DNA from: Cryptomeria japonica
Lineage: Eukaryota; Streptophyta; Pinopsida; Cupressales; Cupressaceae
Direction: 5' to 3'
DNA: 62,000 nt
NCBI RefSeq assembly: GCF_030272615.1
Contig: NC_081415.1
Coordinates: 268,631,425-268,693,424 of the forward strand
Below the pieces are notes generated by a model, which had not been told where the DNA came from, did no database searches, and worked only from the letters and a program-made list of their open reading frames with translations. The translations under genes were made by a program, and so were the position numbers. Below, piece by piece: positions 23,541 to 34,555 of this stretch. The first letter of the stretch is position 1; each line of letters opens with the position of its first letter.

Positions 23541-25010
23541 GCCCTGGCAGCTAAAATAGAAGAAAAGGATGAATGGATTATAGATTTTGGATGTTCACAT
23601 CATATGACTGGTGATAAAAGTAAATTCTTATCTTTTCAGGAATACAATGGAGGTCTAGTAATATTTGGGGATGACAAAGCTTGTTTGATAAGAGGAAAAG
23701 GCACTATATCTTTTGATGGTAAGCACAATATTGACAACGTTTATTATGTTAAAGGTTTGAAGCATAATATTTTTAGTGTTGGTCAATTAGTTGAAAAATG
23801 ATTTCAGTTACAATTCAAGAATGGTAAATGAAAAATCATGAATAGAACTGGTTTGGAGATTGCAACGGGTAATCAGACTAGAGGTAATATCTTTCATTTG
23901 AATAAAAATGAAAAGACATGCTTGATTGCACATATTGATGAAAGTTGGTTATGGCATAAAAGACTGTGTCATGTGAATTTTGATTGCATAATAAAGATCA
24001 GCTCATCTAAGGCAGTAAGGGATTTACCTAAGATTGTAAAACCTCATAATCCGGTATGTAAGGAATGTCAAATGGGAAAGCAAATTAGAACAACTTTTAA
24101 GAGTATTTTTGAGAAATCCAATAATATTCTTGATTTAATTCATATTGACTTGTGTGGTCCGGCAAGAACAAGAAGTCTATAGGGAGATGGATACTTTATG
24201 CTAATCATTGATGATTATTCTAGAATGTGTTGGGTTACTTTTCTCAGGGAGAAATCAGAAGCTTTTGGAAAATTCAAATTATTCAAAGCAATGGTAGAGA
24301 ATGAAATCGGTAAGAAAATCAAATGTTTAAGATCAGATCAAGGAGGTGAATTCACATCTAAGGAGTTTAATACATTTTGTGAAGTGAATGGAATTAGAAG
24401 ACAACTATCAGCACCTCGGACACCTCGGCAAAATGGAGTTGTGGAAAGGAAGAACGGAACTATTCTAGATGCAGCTAGAAGCATGATATCAGAAGCAAAT
24501 CTACCTCATGTGTACTAGAGAGAAGCAGTGAATACAACAGTTTACACTTTCAACAGAGTTCACATCAAAGGTGAAACCGGTAAGACACCTTATGAATTAT
24601 GGTTTGGTAATAATCCTACTCTCAAATACTTCAGAATATTTGGAAGCAAATACTACATTAGGAGAGATGAGTATATTGATAAATTTGATCCTAGAAGTGA
24701 TGAAGGAATATTTCTTGGTTATTCATCTAAGAGAAAATCATATAGATGTTTTAATAAAAGATTGCAGAAAATCATTGAGAGTACAGATGTGAAGATAGAT
24801 GAACACTTTAGAGGAAATTCAAGGTCTATGGATTCTAAATGGGCAGTTGAGATGATCACAAATGAACCTATACAGAGTGCACCAGTACAAAATGTGGATC
24901 CAGTCACACCAGCATCATCAAAGAATTCCACAGTGACTGAAGAATAGCAGCAAGTGAACACACTGAGGTATGTAAGACTGAATCACTCTTAAAGTCAAAT
25001 AATTGGGAAT
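23541..25010 (+). pseudogene. Copia-B protease and integrase
   Basis: Protease reads WIIDFGCSHHMT at about 23577, so the catalytic Asp-Ser-Gly has become Asp-Phe-Gly. The integrase zinc region (WLWHKRLCHVNF ... CKECQMGK) is complete at about 23945-24080. Catalytic residues are visible in HIDLCGP (24145), SDQGGEF (24335) and NGVVERKNG (24432). The SEAFGKFK and SDEGIFLGYSS blocks support the call. Stops at about 23799, 24180 and 24516 interrupt one continuous frame; the one at 24516 reads as Trp TGG to TAG by comparison with the family's FWREAV block. Confidence 0.88.
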
Positions 25011-26610
25011 AAGTATCAAGTTGTTATGACAAGAGGGAGACTAGAAAATCAAGAGGTATGTTTTATTCCTCAAATTGAACCAGTATCTGTTATAGAGGCA
25101 TGTGAAGATAAACATTGGATTAAAGCTATGGAAGACGAATTAGAACAAATTGAAAAGAACAATACATGGACACTGGTTCCCTAGCCTAAAGATAAAAATG
25201 TAATTGGAACTAAATGGGTATTCAAAAATAAACTTAATGAAGATGGTAAGGTAATCAGAAGCAAAGCAAGATTAGTGTGTAAAGGATATTCACAGAAAGA
25301 GGGAATTGATTACAATGAAACCTTTGCACCGATAGCTAGAATTGAGGCAGTCAGATTATTTCGTTCATTTGCAGCACACAAGAACTATAAAGTATATCAA
25401 ATGGATGTAAAATGTGCATTTCTAAATGGTGATCTTGAAGAGGAAGTTTACATTGAACAAATTGATGGATTTTTATTGACAAATGATAAAGATATGGTTT
25501 GCAGATTAAGGAAAGCTTTATATGGATTGAAGCAAGCTCCTAGAACTTTCTATGCTTGATTGGACAAATATCTTTTGAAGCTTGGTTATACTAAAGGTAA
25601 TGCTGAGAACAACTTATATTTCAAAGTGACTAATGAAGACATCTTGGTTATTTAAGCTTTTGTTGATGACATCATTTTTGGAGGAGAAGATGGATTGTAT
25701 AAAGACTTTGCTAATAAGATGCAGGAAGAATTTTAAATGTCTATGATTGGGGAGATAAAATTCTTTTTAGGATTGGATATTTCACAGACTGATAAAGGTA
25801 TATTCATATGTCAAACAAAGTAAATGAAGGAACTATTGAAGAAATTTGGTATGGAAAACTCTAAACCGGTAAGTACTCCTATGACTACAACTGATAAATT
25901 GACATTGAAGGATGATTCAGCTCCTATTAATCCGAGAAGATACAAATCTATGATTGGAGGTTTAATGTATTTGACACAAACAAGACTTGATATAGTGAAT
26001 GCACTATGTATTGTTTCAAGATTTCAGAGTAATCCGAGAGAAAATCATGAATCAGTAGTGAAAAGGATTTTTCGGTATCTACAAGGCACAACAAATCTTG
26101 GTTTATGGTATCCTAAAGATGAAAATTTTGATTTATGTGCATACACCGATGCAAATTGGGCAGGAGATGTAGATGATAGAAAGAGCACCACCGGTGGGGC
26201 ATTCTTTCTTGGTATAAGATTGATTTCATGGTTGAGCAAGAAATAAAGTTGTACATCATTATCAACGGCAGAATCAGAATATTGCAGCAGCAACTAATTG
26301 TACTCAGGTATTATGGATTAAGCAAATGTTGAAGGACATAAAGGTAAAATGCAAAGAACCTATAATCATTTATTGTGATAATTCAGCAACAATTGATATA
26401 TCTAAGAATCTGGTATTTCACTCTAAAACTAAACATGTTTCTATCAAATATAATTTTCTGAAAGAGAATGTTGAAGCAAAAGAAGTGAGATTGGTTTATG
26501 TGAATACTAAAGAGAACACTACAGATTTCTTTACTAAGCCTTTGCCTAAAGAGACTTTTGAATATCTCAGAGAGCAGGTTGGGGTTATACCCTCACCGGT
26601 AGAGACTTAG
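25011..26610 (+). pseudogene. Copia-B reverse transcriptase and RNase H
   Basis: RT blocks: [13 protein letters not shown] (25210), [15 protein letters not shown] (25420), YGLKQAPR (25530) and FVDDIIFGGEDG (25660). RNase H: YTDANWAGDVDDRKSTTGG (26140), TAESEY, CDNSATIDISKN (26375) and FTKPLP (26530). Stops occur at about 25180, 25557, 25653, 25733 and 25821, mostly explicable as C to T changes. A two-base deletion near 26281 in the SEYVAA block shifts the last 110 codons. The frame ends at 26610. Confidence 0.9.
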
Positions 26611-26985
26611 ACAATTGATGATTGGCATCAAACCAATGGAATTAACATAGAAACTTATTTTTGGCTTCGATGGAGGAGAACTACTTCTCAGGGGGAGAAG
26701 TTGGATATAACAATTGGTTATTCTAATTAGTTCTATGAATTGGTTGTATCTGGTATTTATATTGCTTTGGAATTTGATGTCAAAGGGGGAGAGATATCTA
26801 TGAAAAAAAATTATCCTTTGGGGAGAGATTACTTATTGGGGGAGTGATATATACTCTCTGCATTTGTATTTTGATTTCCGATATTGATCTATTCTGGAGA
26901 TTGTTGGTTTTTGGTTTTTGGCATTCTGTTTTGGCACTTAGATGTTTTTCCATCTTGTGTTGCCATCAATGTCAAAAGGTGAGAT
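26611..26985 (+). other. Copia-B 3' untranslated region with purine tracts
   Basis: Several G-rich purine tracts: CAGGGGGAGAAG (about 26688), GTCAAAGGGGGAGAG (about 26780), TTGGGGGAG (26837), and the LTR-adjacent but degenerate GTCAAAAGGTGAGA at 26971-26984. The last lies where the plus-strand primer should be. No ORF. Confidence 0.7.
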
Positions 26986-28095
26986 TGTTGGTATTATGGA
27001 TGTGTTGCATTGGTTTTGTCATTGATGTCAACACTTATCAACACTTATCCTTCTAGAGATCTTTGGTTATGTTGAACTAGCACATTATGTTCACCGACAA
27101 GTTCAGTGACATGCACAGTCATCGATATATTGTTCACCGGTAGGTTATATTGTACACCAACACTGAGGATGACTTGTTATCATCTGGAGATCACTTGGTT
27201 ATGTCAAAGACATGGTTTGGACACTTGGTCTTGGTATTTTGGTTATTGGTCTAATCGGGTTGACATATTTGTTGTTACCAGCAAATTGGTCTAGGTTATG
27301 GACCAGCATGCATTATCTATTCCAGATCAGCACGACACGTTATGGAGGTGATTTAATTAATTGGATATTGGTGTAATTGTATTGAGATGACATGATGCAT
27401 CACATCTTGACTTATCCGTAATTGGTTTATTTGTAATATTCTTAGTAAAACCGACCTACATATTTGGTCTTAGGTTCTAGTATATATGTAAGATCTCATT
27501 TGTGAGATGATGTAAGGTAGTAATAGAACAAAGAGATGGTATATGGTTATGGTATTGTAACATGGTATGTGCGAATATTGAGGATCATATGAGCAGACCA
27601 TAAAGAAGGTTCAAGGAAGGTTTGAAGGTGATTATTAGAGCCTAACCGGTACTAAATCTAGCATTGGAGATGCTACTTCAAGCAATACATTATTATTGGA
27701 TTTAATCATCCAAATGTAGTCAGTGTGACTCTTATTTTGTGATTGAGCAGTGAGCTCTAGGAGATTGGCCTTTCTGCATGTGCAGACCCCATTTGTATAC
27801 ACATACTATCTGTAGTAGTATCATCTGATTGTGGGTAAGGTTTCTCACCATGGTTTTTCCCCTTACAGGGTTTCCACCTATAAATGTGTGTGTTATGTGT
27901 TGTGGATGTTGTTTCTCTTTCTGTTCCATGCATTAAGTTTCACAGGTATTGATATTAACTGTTAATATGTTAACCGACATTAAGTTTAGTTTTCTGGTAT
28001 TATGTATCAAGTTTGATTAAGTTATATTTGGGTTGAAATTAATAGACAACTGATTCACCCCCCCCCCCCCCCTTAGCTGCCTCTAAGTCCTAACA
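26986..28095 (+). repeat. 3' LTR of Copia-B (1110 bp)
   Basis: Pairs with 21277-22394 throughout, including the U5 block (about 27832-27880) and the terminal C run (28058-28072). Ends CCTAACA at 28095, followed by the aaaac duplication. Confidence 0.95.
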
Positions 28096-28100
28096 AAAAC

Positions 28101-28330
28101 AACAACAATGACATACAAATGTGCATTATCAACTGCAAATGCAACTTCAACAACCCAAAGTACAATATCAACCGCAGATGTAGATGGAAATCCCACCTCA
28201 ATTGGCACAACAAAACACTCAATACCAAAGCATGGAAATGCCTCAACAACAAGAGCAATACCATAGTGCATATGCGAAGGAGATTTGGTCGATCATAGGT
28301 GATCCAATTGGGATTAAGGAAGAGGTCAAA
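28101..28330 (+). pseudogene. Gypsy-1 Gag Gln-rich part (continued after Copia-B)
   Basis: Continues the Gln/Pro-rich reading (LQQPKVQYQPQ; MEMPQQQEQYHS) and ends in AKEIWSIIGDPIGIKEE, the start of a more ordered region. Stops are present. It is cut at about 28300-28330 by a truncated copia LTR. The Gag capsid core that should follow is missing from the window. Confidence 0.65.
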
Positions 28331-28812
28331 GGGCTCTAGTATTGAGCTTAACCGGGACTGTAATCAAGCATGGTAGATGCTCTCTCTGGCAATTCATTAT
28401 TCTAGATTGTTGTCCATTTATCTTGAGGTGGTTATAACCTCCCTGTAGTCAATGAGACTCTTTTCTAATGAGTTGTATGCTCTAGGAAGTGTGCCTTCCT
28501 GCATGTGCAGGCCCCTCATTGTATCACATACTTTCTACAGAACTATCATCTGACTGTGGGTAGGCTTCCCACTATGGTTTTTCCCTTTTCGGGTTTTCCA
28601 TGTACAAATTATGGTGTTGTGTGGTATGGTTGCATTATGTTGATTATTTGTTTCATTCTTAAGTTTTATTGCTTATCGGTATCTGCAACTACTATTTTGG
28701 TACTTAATGTTTATGTGATTCGATTAAAGGTTATTAAGTGGTTTGGTTGATATAATCTGTTAACAACTAATTCACCCTCCCCCCCTCTCGGTTGTTCATC
28801 GGTTATCCTAAT
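28300..28812 (+). repeat. Truncated copia LTR (3' part only)
   Basis: Resembles the second half of the Copia-B LTR in order: GAGCTTAACCGG (28341), GTAGTCARTGWGACTC (28445), TGCATGTGCAGGCCCC (28500), the U5 block TGGTTTTTCCC...GGGTTTTCCATG (about 28577-28604), then ATTCACCCTCCCCCCCTCTC near 28773. The 5' half is absent and no target duplication was found. TAGCAGAGC just after it (28812-28820) may be a remnant of a primer site, which would mean more than a solo LTR once stood here. Confidence 0.75.
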
Positions 28813-28814
28813 AG

Positions 28815-29945
28815 CAGAGCAGGCCTGAATATATGCACCATGAGAGTCATAATTGGCCTTGGTTACTTAGAAAATGATATAGATCCTTCAAGGAAGACAA
28901 GAATAAAATCTTATGGTGATGTTGAATGCCCATCTAAATGAGCGATTGTCTTGCCTATCAGAGTGGGTCCAACAATAGAAAATACTTTTCTACAAGTGTA
29001 AGATTTAGATACCCCTTATAACATTATTCTAGGTCATCCATGGATTCATGCAATGAAAGAGGTTCCTTCAACCTATCACTGGTGTCTGAAATATTCATAC
29101 AATGGAACCGATATAACAATTCCAAGAGATCCTAATCCCTTTCAGTTTTTTTCTAACCTGAAAATACTCCACAACATCAAGTGTCAATCAATAGAGAGGT
29201 GTCTTCGCCTAATTATGTGGATCCCAATGCATTGTTAGAATCTATCAAAGGAAAGATGAAAATACAAGATCAAGATTGTGGAGAATATTCTATGTCCCAA
29301 ATATTTCTTATTGGAAAGCTACCTATGTCACCTAAATCACATGGAAAGTCACATCTGTTAAAAAGGGAATCTAAAACAACCATCCAATATCAACCGCCCA
29401 TCATATTCACAGTGGGGTGAGCTAAAAAAACAAACTTTGGATGATGATGTATCAGGGTGGCTTTATAAAGATGAAGTAGACATAGCAAACACTCCTCTTG
29501 TCAAATTACCAGTAGAATAGTATGGCAAAGGATTTATCATAATGCAGAAAAAGGGATACGATGGATGCAATAGTTTGGAACCTAACAAAAAATGAAGATT
29601 GGAGCCTATAATCCTCGAGGTATTACATAGAACTTTGGGTTTAGGTTTTGTGCCATTGCGAATCAGATCCTCATCTACCCAAGTGACTGAGTGTGAAAAA
29701 GGGCATGATTCTGATGATGAAATAATACCTCAAGATACCTATCCTAAAACTAACTCTAATGAATAGGAGTGGGATTCTTATTCCTCCAACTCCTATGCTC
29801 TAGATAATGTCTTCATTGACCCCAACGATTTGCCTATGGAAGACAAACATGAAATTCCTACTCCCATCAAAACATGTCTTAAAGCTTGGATAGAATCATT
29901 TTGGAATCCAAGTATTGAATCTAACATGAGTAGCTCAGATAGTGA
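28815..29945 (+). pseudogene. Gypsy-1 protease C-terminal part and protease-RT linker
   Basis: Reading resumes with GLGYLENDIDPSRKTR and then the gypsy protease tail NIILGHPWIHAMKEVPS (about 29022-29072), with a K-Y-NG block after it. The ILG-PW motif is the conserved C-terminal segment of retroviral-type aspartic proteases. The catalytic Asp-Ser-Gly loop lies in the deleted region upstream. Stops and frame changes occur (for example near 29018 and 29418). The downstream part is an acidic, poorly conserved linker. It is interrupted at 29945 by solo LTR S1. Confidence 0.7.
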
Positions 29946-31454
29946 TGTTGGCATATGAGCAAGAGTATGATGACATGATGATATTGTATGTTGTCATTGA
30001 TGTCAATATGTTGAGAAGTGAACCGGTAGATTGAAGTTAAGCAACTGGCAAAGAGAACCGGTATGGTGGTGTAAACCAATATATGTGCAATAAGTGAAGC
30101 AGTATGCTTGTCCAAGTGAATTGGCATGCTATTGTGAACCGGAACCGGTATGTCAGAATGAGAACTGGTACATGGAATGTGGTAGGACTATCAGTTAGTA
30201 GCCTTACCTTCAAGGTTTCCGGTTGAAGTGTTCCAAGCCTATGTGATTCAACCGATGACATTGTGTGATGAGTTAGCATTGTAATGGAGATCAGATCATG
30301 TTGCCACGTCGGCCTCATGCACATGAAGGATCTTGTATGAAGGAGATTGATCCTATCTACCTTAGGAATGTGTGAAGTATTTGCAAATGATAGAGAACAC
30401 ATGATGGGTTATCGCCTCCATGAAGCGATGAAGAACGAACAATGGAGAATGTCTTGAGATCTGTTCAAGACCATTGTATTCAAATGCAAAGTGCTCAATG
30501 GTTAGGATTGAACCGATCAATTGCTTAACCTAAGTGTTTAGGGTTTAGGGTTTATGTTGCCGACCTATCTATGTTCTATAAGGTCAATGTTGTGTTTCAT
30601 GTTGAGGTTGTTGGCAAATGTTGTGTGTGTATCTAAGTGCAGAGATACGTGATTCTTGTCAGACCAGATAAGAGGATTGATACTTGCATAGTGTGTGTGC
30701 AGAAGGAAGGAACTAAAGCGGATCTACATTGGCATTGAGTGCTATTACTAGACCATTGTAATACTTGTTGATCTTTAACTACTTCAACAGTTGGAAAATC
30801 CCTAAACCAGGTAGCTTTAACCAGCTTGCTGTAAACCCTTTAACGGGGTGACTCAAAGCCATTGAGTTCATAAAATCCTCTAACAAGGTAACCTCTAACA
30901 GGGTTTAACCCTTAACTGGGTATTCTATCCATCCCTTAACTAGGTGATCCCTAACAGGATTAGTTCCTAACAGAACCTGTTGTAACAGTCTTTAACCGAA
31001 CTAGGCTCCTAACAGAGCGAACTTCTAAAGAGTTCAAAAATAGCTTATGGGTATTCATCCCCATCGTGGTTTTTCCCAGTTGGGTTTCCATGTGAAAAAT
31101 ATGTGTGTCATGTGGTGCCTCTTTCATGTGATGCTTTGTTATTTTCTGTCAAGCGGTGAATCATGTTATGCTAGTAAATTATCGTATCACTGATGATAGA
31201 TTATCTGTTTATGCATAAGGATAAAGTGGAAATGAGGGAGTAGGTTGTATGGAAAGCTAAGTGTTGTCGATTTATGTCTTTCCCAGTATCATTGTGTTTA
31301 ACTGGTAGTAATTTGGTTATAATCGGTGTTAGTGATTGCCAATCAAGTTCACTATTTGCAGTCAAACCGGTTAGGAAAAAAAATTTGTGCCTGTACTGAT
31401 TCACCCCCCCCCTCAGTACCAGTTTGGTACTCTCTGTTCATCATTGAGTTATCA
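29946..31454 (+). repeat. Solo copia LTR S1 (1509 bp), same family as Copia-D
   Basis: Begins TGTTGGCATATGAGCAAGAG and ends GAGTTATCA. It aligns with the Copia-D LTRs along its whole length, including the AACCGGTATG repeats (30019-30180), the telo-box (30536-30553), TATA (30576-30583), the hairpin array (30790-31030) and the U5 block (31049-31092). The target duplication agtga lies at 29941-29945 and 31455-31459, and the Gypsy-1 frame resumes after it. This is the product of LTR-LTR recombination of a former full element. Confidence 0.95.
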
Positions 31455-32040
31455 AGTGATACCACTAACTTTTATGTGTTCACTATCTTACCCCAAACCT
31501 TTCTTAAAACCAATGATGGCATGCCCCTTATATACCCACAACTTATCCAATGGGACCAACAAGGACCACTAAAGTTAGACTACTTTGAAAATGATGAGGT
31601 GATAATAGAATTCCTTGAGCTTAGAGAAGGCATACCACAAGGTGATCATAAGGTTGGATTTTCTATTGATTTGGATTCCATGACTTATTTGGGGAGTCAA
31701 CTCCATCTTTCAGTCACAAAAGTGAAAAAAAAAATTTAAAAAATTAAAAGAATAGGTCTTTGGGTGAAAACCGTGAGGTTCCCTCTGACCATGAAAAAGT
31801 AAGAACAAAGGACATACCTACGGGTGAAAACCTCTCTAAGGCGCCCAAAGGTGGAAGATTGGACTTATCCTCGTCAAATCGGGACAAATCAACATTCCTT
31901 GTGGAAATGATTGAAGAGATAAATTTGGGAACACCTAACAACCCTAAGGTCATTCATTTTGTTGCTTCCTTATCAGAACAAGAAAGAATATATTTTGAAA
32001 ACTTTTTCCTTGAGAAGCAAATCAACATTGCATGATCTTA
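31455..32040 (+). pseudogene. Gypsy-1 protease-RT linker (continued)
   Basis: Reads TTNFYVFTILPQTF, LIYPQLIQWDQQ and VGFSIDLDSMTYLG, then (frame shift near 31735) STFLVEMIEEINLGTP and NPKVIHFVASLSEQE. Some gypsy elements carry such an acidic linker ahead of RT. There is no catalytic motif. The join with the part before S1 is in register once one copy of agtga is discounted. Confidence 0.65.
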
Positions 32041-32079
32041 CACAGACATACTCGCCCTTGATCCAAAACTAGCCCTTCA

Positions 32080-33291
32080 ACATCTGCTATCGAAAACAGG
32101 TGCAAAGCTCGTGAAAAAAAAACTGAGGAAAATGCATCCACAAGTGGCCCTAGTAGTCAAAGCAAAACTCAAGAAATTGTTCGATGTGGGATTTATAAGA
32201 CCAATTGAATACACAGAGTGGATTTCAAATTTGGTGTCAGCTAGCAAAGCAATTGGGGGCATAAGAATTTGCACTGATTTTAGGGAATTAAACAAAGCAT
32301 GCCCTAAAGACGACTTCCCTTTACCAAATATTGATATCATAGTTGACATGATAGCTGGCTATGAGATGTTATCATCAATAGATAGCTTCTCCATATACAA
32401 TCAGATTTGAATTGCTCCTGAAGACCAATACAAAACTACTTTTACATGTCCTTGGGGAACCTATTGTGAATGTAATGCCTTTTGGCCTTAAAAATGTTGG
32501 AGCAACATATCAAAGAGCCATGGCAACAATTTTTCATGATTTCATTCATACCTTGATGGAGGATTATATGTATATCAATTTCAAGAGATAGTCATCTTGC
32601 TATTTTAGGTCCAACCTTTGACCAGATGGAAGAGTACAAACTTAGACTTAACCTAAAGAAGTGTGTCTTTGGGGTAATAACCGGATAATTGTTAGGATAT
32701 ATTGTTTCTCATAGAGGCATCAAAGTTGATCCCATAAAGGTGAAGGCAATACTGGATATGCCTCCTCCCACCAATCTTCCTCAAGTAAGAAGCCTTCAAG
32801 GAAAATTGCAGTCAATCTAGCGGTTCATAGCTCAATTGGCAAACAAGTGTCACCCTTTCCAACATCTATTGCATAAAGGTATAGCATTAAAATGGACTAA
32901 GCAATGTCACTAGCCATTCCAAGCTCTTAAAGACTATCTTTGTCACTGTTAATTTTAATGTCTCCTATAGACAGAAAGCCTTTCATTATGTACCTCTGCA
33001 ACAAACATGACAGTAGGAGCTCTCTTGGCCCAACAAGATGAACAAGGTAAAGAGCAGGCTATTTACTATATCAGTTGGACACTAGTGGGCTATGAGTTAA
33101 ACTATACTACTATTGAGTGAGCATGCTTAGCAGTTGTATTTGGAGTTTAAAAGCTCCAACATTATATGCTAAATCATAAGACATTGTTAGTAGCAAAGAT
33201 AGATCCATTGACAAACTTTCTTAGGAGAGCATCTCTTACAAGCCACTAAGAAAAATGGCTCATGATTCTGAGCGAGTTTGATATTGTATAT
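32080..33291 (+). pseudogene. Gypsy-1 reverse transcriptase and start of RNase H
   Basis: RT starts at the HP-V---KLKKLFDVGFIRPIEYTEW block (32140-32215). It continues with RICTDFRELNKACPKDDFPLPNID (32265-32335), an FGLKNVGATYQRAM block (about 32480) and the LNLKKCVFGV block (32650). The YMDD box near 32565 reads EDYM followed by unrelated residues, so the catalytic Asp pair is gone. RNase H begins near 32990 (GALLAQQDEQG, YYISWTLVGYELNYT). Several stops and frameshifts are present. It ends at 33291 (SEFDIVY), where Gypsy-2 starts. Confidence 0.85.
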
Positions 33292-34539
33292 TGTGGGTGC
33301 AAAACAATGGCTATCACACACAACTAGGTACTTAGACTAGAGACACAAGTTTCCATTGAGCAACTATCTGAATTTCATTCTTTTGACTCATTTATTCATC
33401 AATCTGAGGACGTGTAACTTGAAATGGGACTCCAAAGTATATGCACTAAGAACATATAGGAACAAGTCTATCCTATTTTTAGGCAATTGAAAGTGATTAA
33501 ACAAATGTTTACAGAAAAGGAAACTAGTTGAAATCATGACTTTAAAGATAACATTAATTTTTGCTAACAAAATACCAATTCCTCAACGTGTACAAAAATA
33601 ACTATTTTGGCCTGTTGTGGCTATAGGAACATACAACAACCAAGTGAATGAAACATAACTAAGTAACTTAAAGAACAAAGTGCATAAAACACAACCGTAC
33701 AGAATTCTCACCAAGTGGGCCCCCTTGGATGACTCTCCTGAAATAAGAACTATAATAGAAATTAACTGATTAAGCCCACAACCATATTAGAAACGCCATA
33801 TTAACTTGGAAAGTAGATACTCTTCTTTATTCTAAAATCAACTCGACAGCATAACATTACTTAATACAAAATTAGGAACTAACTAACACTAGAATGCACA
33901 AAGGATTTATAAAATTCATCTTTAACAACAACCCAAAACATTCACTCCACTTCCTACTATCTAGGTGGAAGCTTTATTTAAAACTCATAAAATCTAGGAA
34001 AGCTAAGATAATCAGGACTCTTATCCTTCTTTGAACATTTTTAGATTTTCCCTATATCCTCTCTAGCATCACTCATGACAGCTAATAGTCTTTATTAATA
34101 AATCAAGATTAGTCTGCAAACTCCTTATTGAGCAGGGATAGTAGTGACAAAGTCTTTAACAGATTTTTGAACTCTTCCTACCTTGTTGTCCATCCTTTGT
34201 CCAGGTTACCCTATTGCTATGAATGAGACCATGTTCCTTCGTAAATATCATTCCATATAGTTGCCACACAAAGGTTAGAGAAAACATTCCATCCACACAT
34301 CATGATCATTTATTTTGAACATATTCATTAGTCACACATAAAAATAGTAAATACTTATAATTGTATTTATAAGGTTCACGGTTCTATCAAAATAAAGGTT
34401 TCAGCTACAGGTAATAAGACCTATCAAAACAAGCATATAAGATCGATTAAAGTATCTTTATGAAGTCCATCAGCAAATACAAAAACCCCTAAAGATGGCA
34501 AACTTATCTATGAAAGAACCATAAAACTATGACTCATCA
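33292..34539 (-). repeat. 3' LTR of Gypsy-2 (1248 bp)
   Basis: Matches 59100-60333 almost base for base, apart from substitutions and small indels. Termini on the minus strand are TGATGAGTC at 34539 and CACA at 33292. Flanked on the inside by a purine tract. No gene lies inside. Confidence 0.95.
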
Positions 34540-34555
34540 CACCCCCCAACTGAAG
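34540..34555 (-). other. Gypsy-2 polypurine tract next to the 3' LTR
   Basis: The minus strand reads CTTCAGTTGGGGGGTG immediately before the LTR start. Plus-strand DNA synthesis would be primed here. A near-identical copy exists at 51994-52009. Confidence 0.85.

Larger units (their letters stand above)
21277..28095 (+). mobile_element. Copia-B: full-length Ty1/copia element inserted in Gypsy-1 gag
   Basis: Complete element of 6819 bp with LTRs at 21277-22394 and 26986-28095, an exact primer site, gag-pol at 22452-26610 and TG...CA ends. The target duplication aaaac flanks it at 21272-21276 and 28096-28100, and the Gln-rich Gypsy-1 reading frame resumes on the far side. Gag-pol keeps one frame to about 26280, where two bases are missing. 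There are more than ten in-frame stops, so it is not autonomous. Confidence 0.96.
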
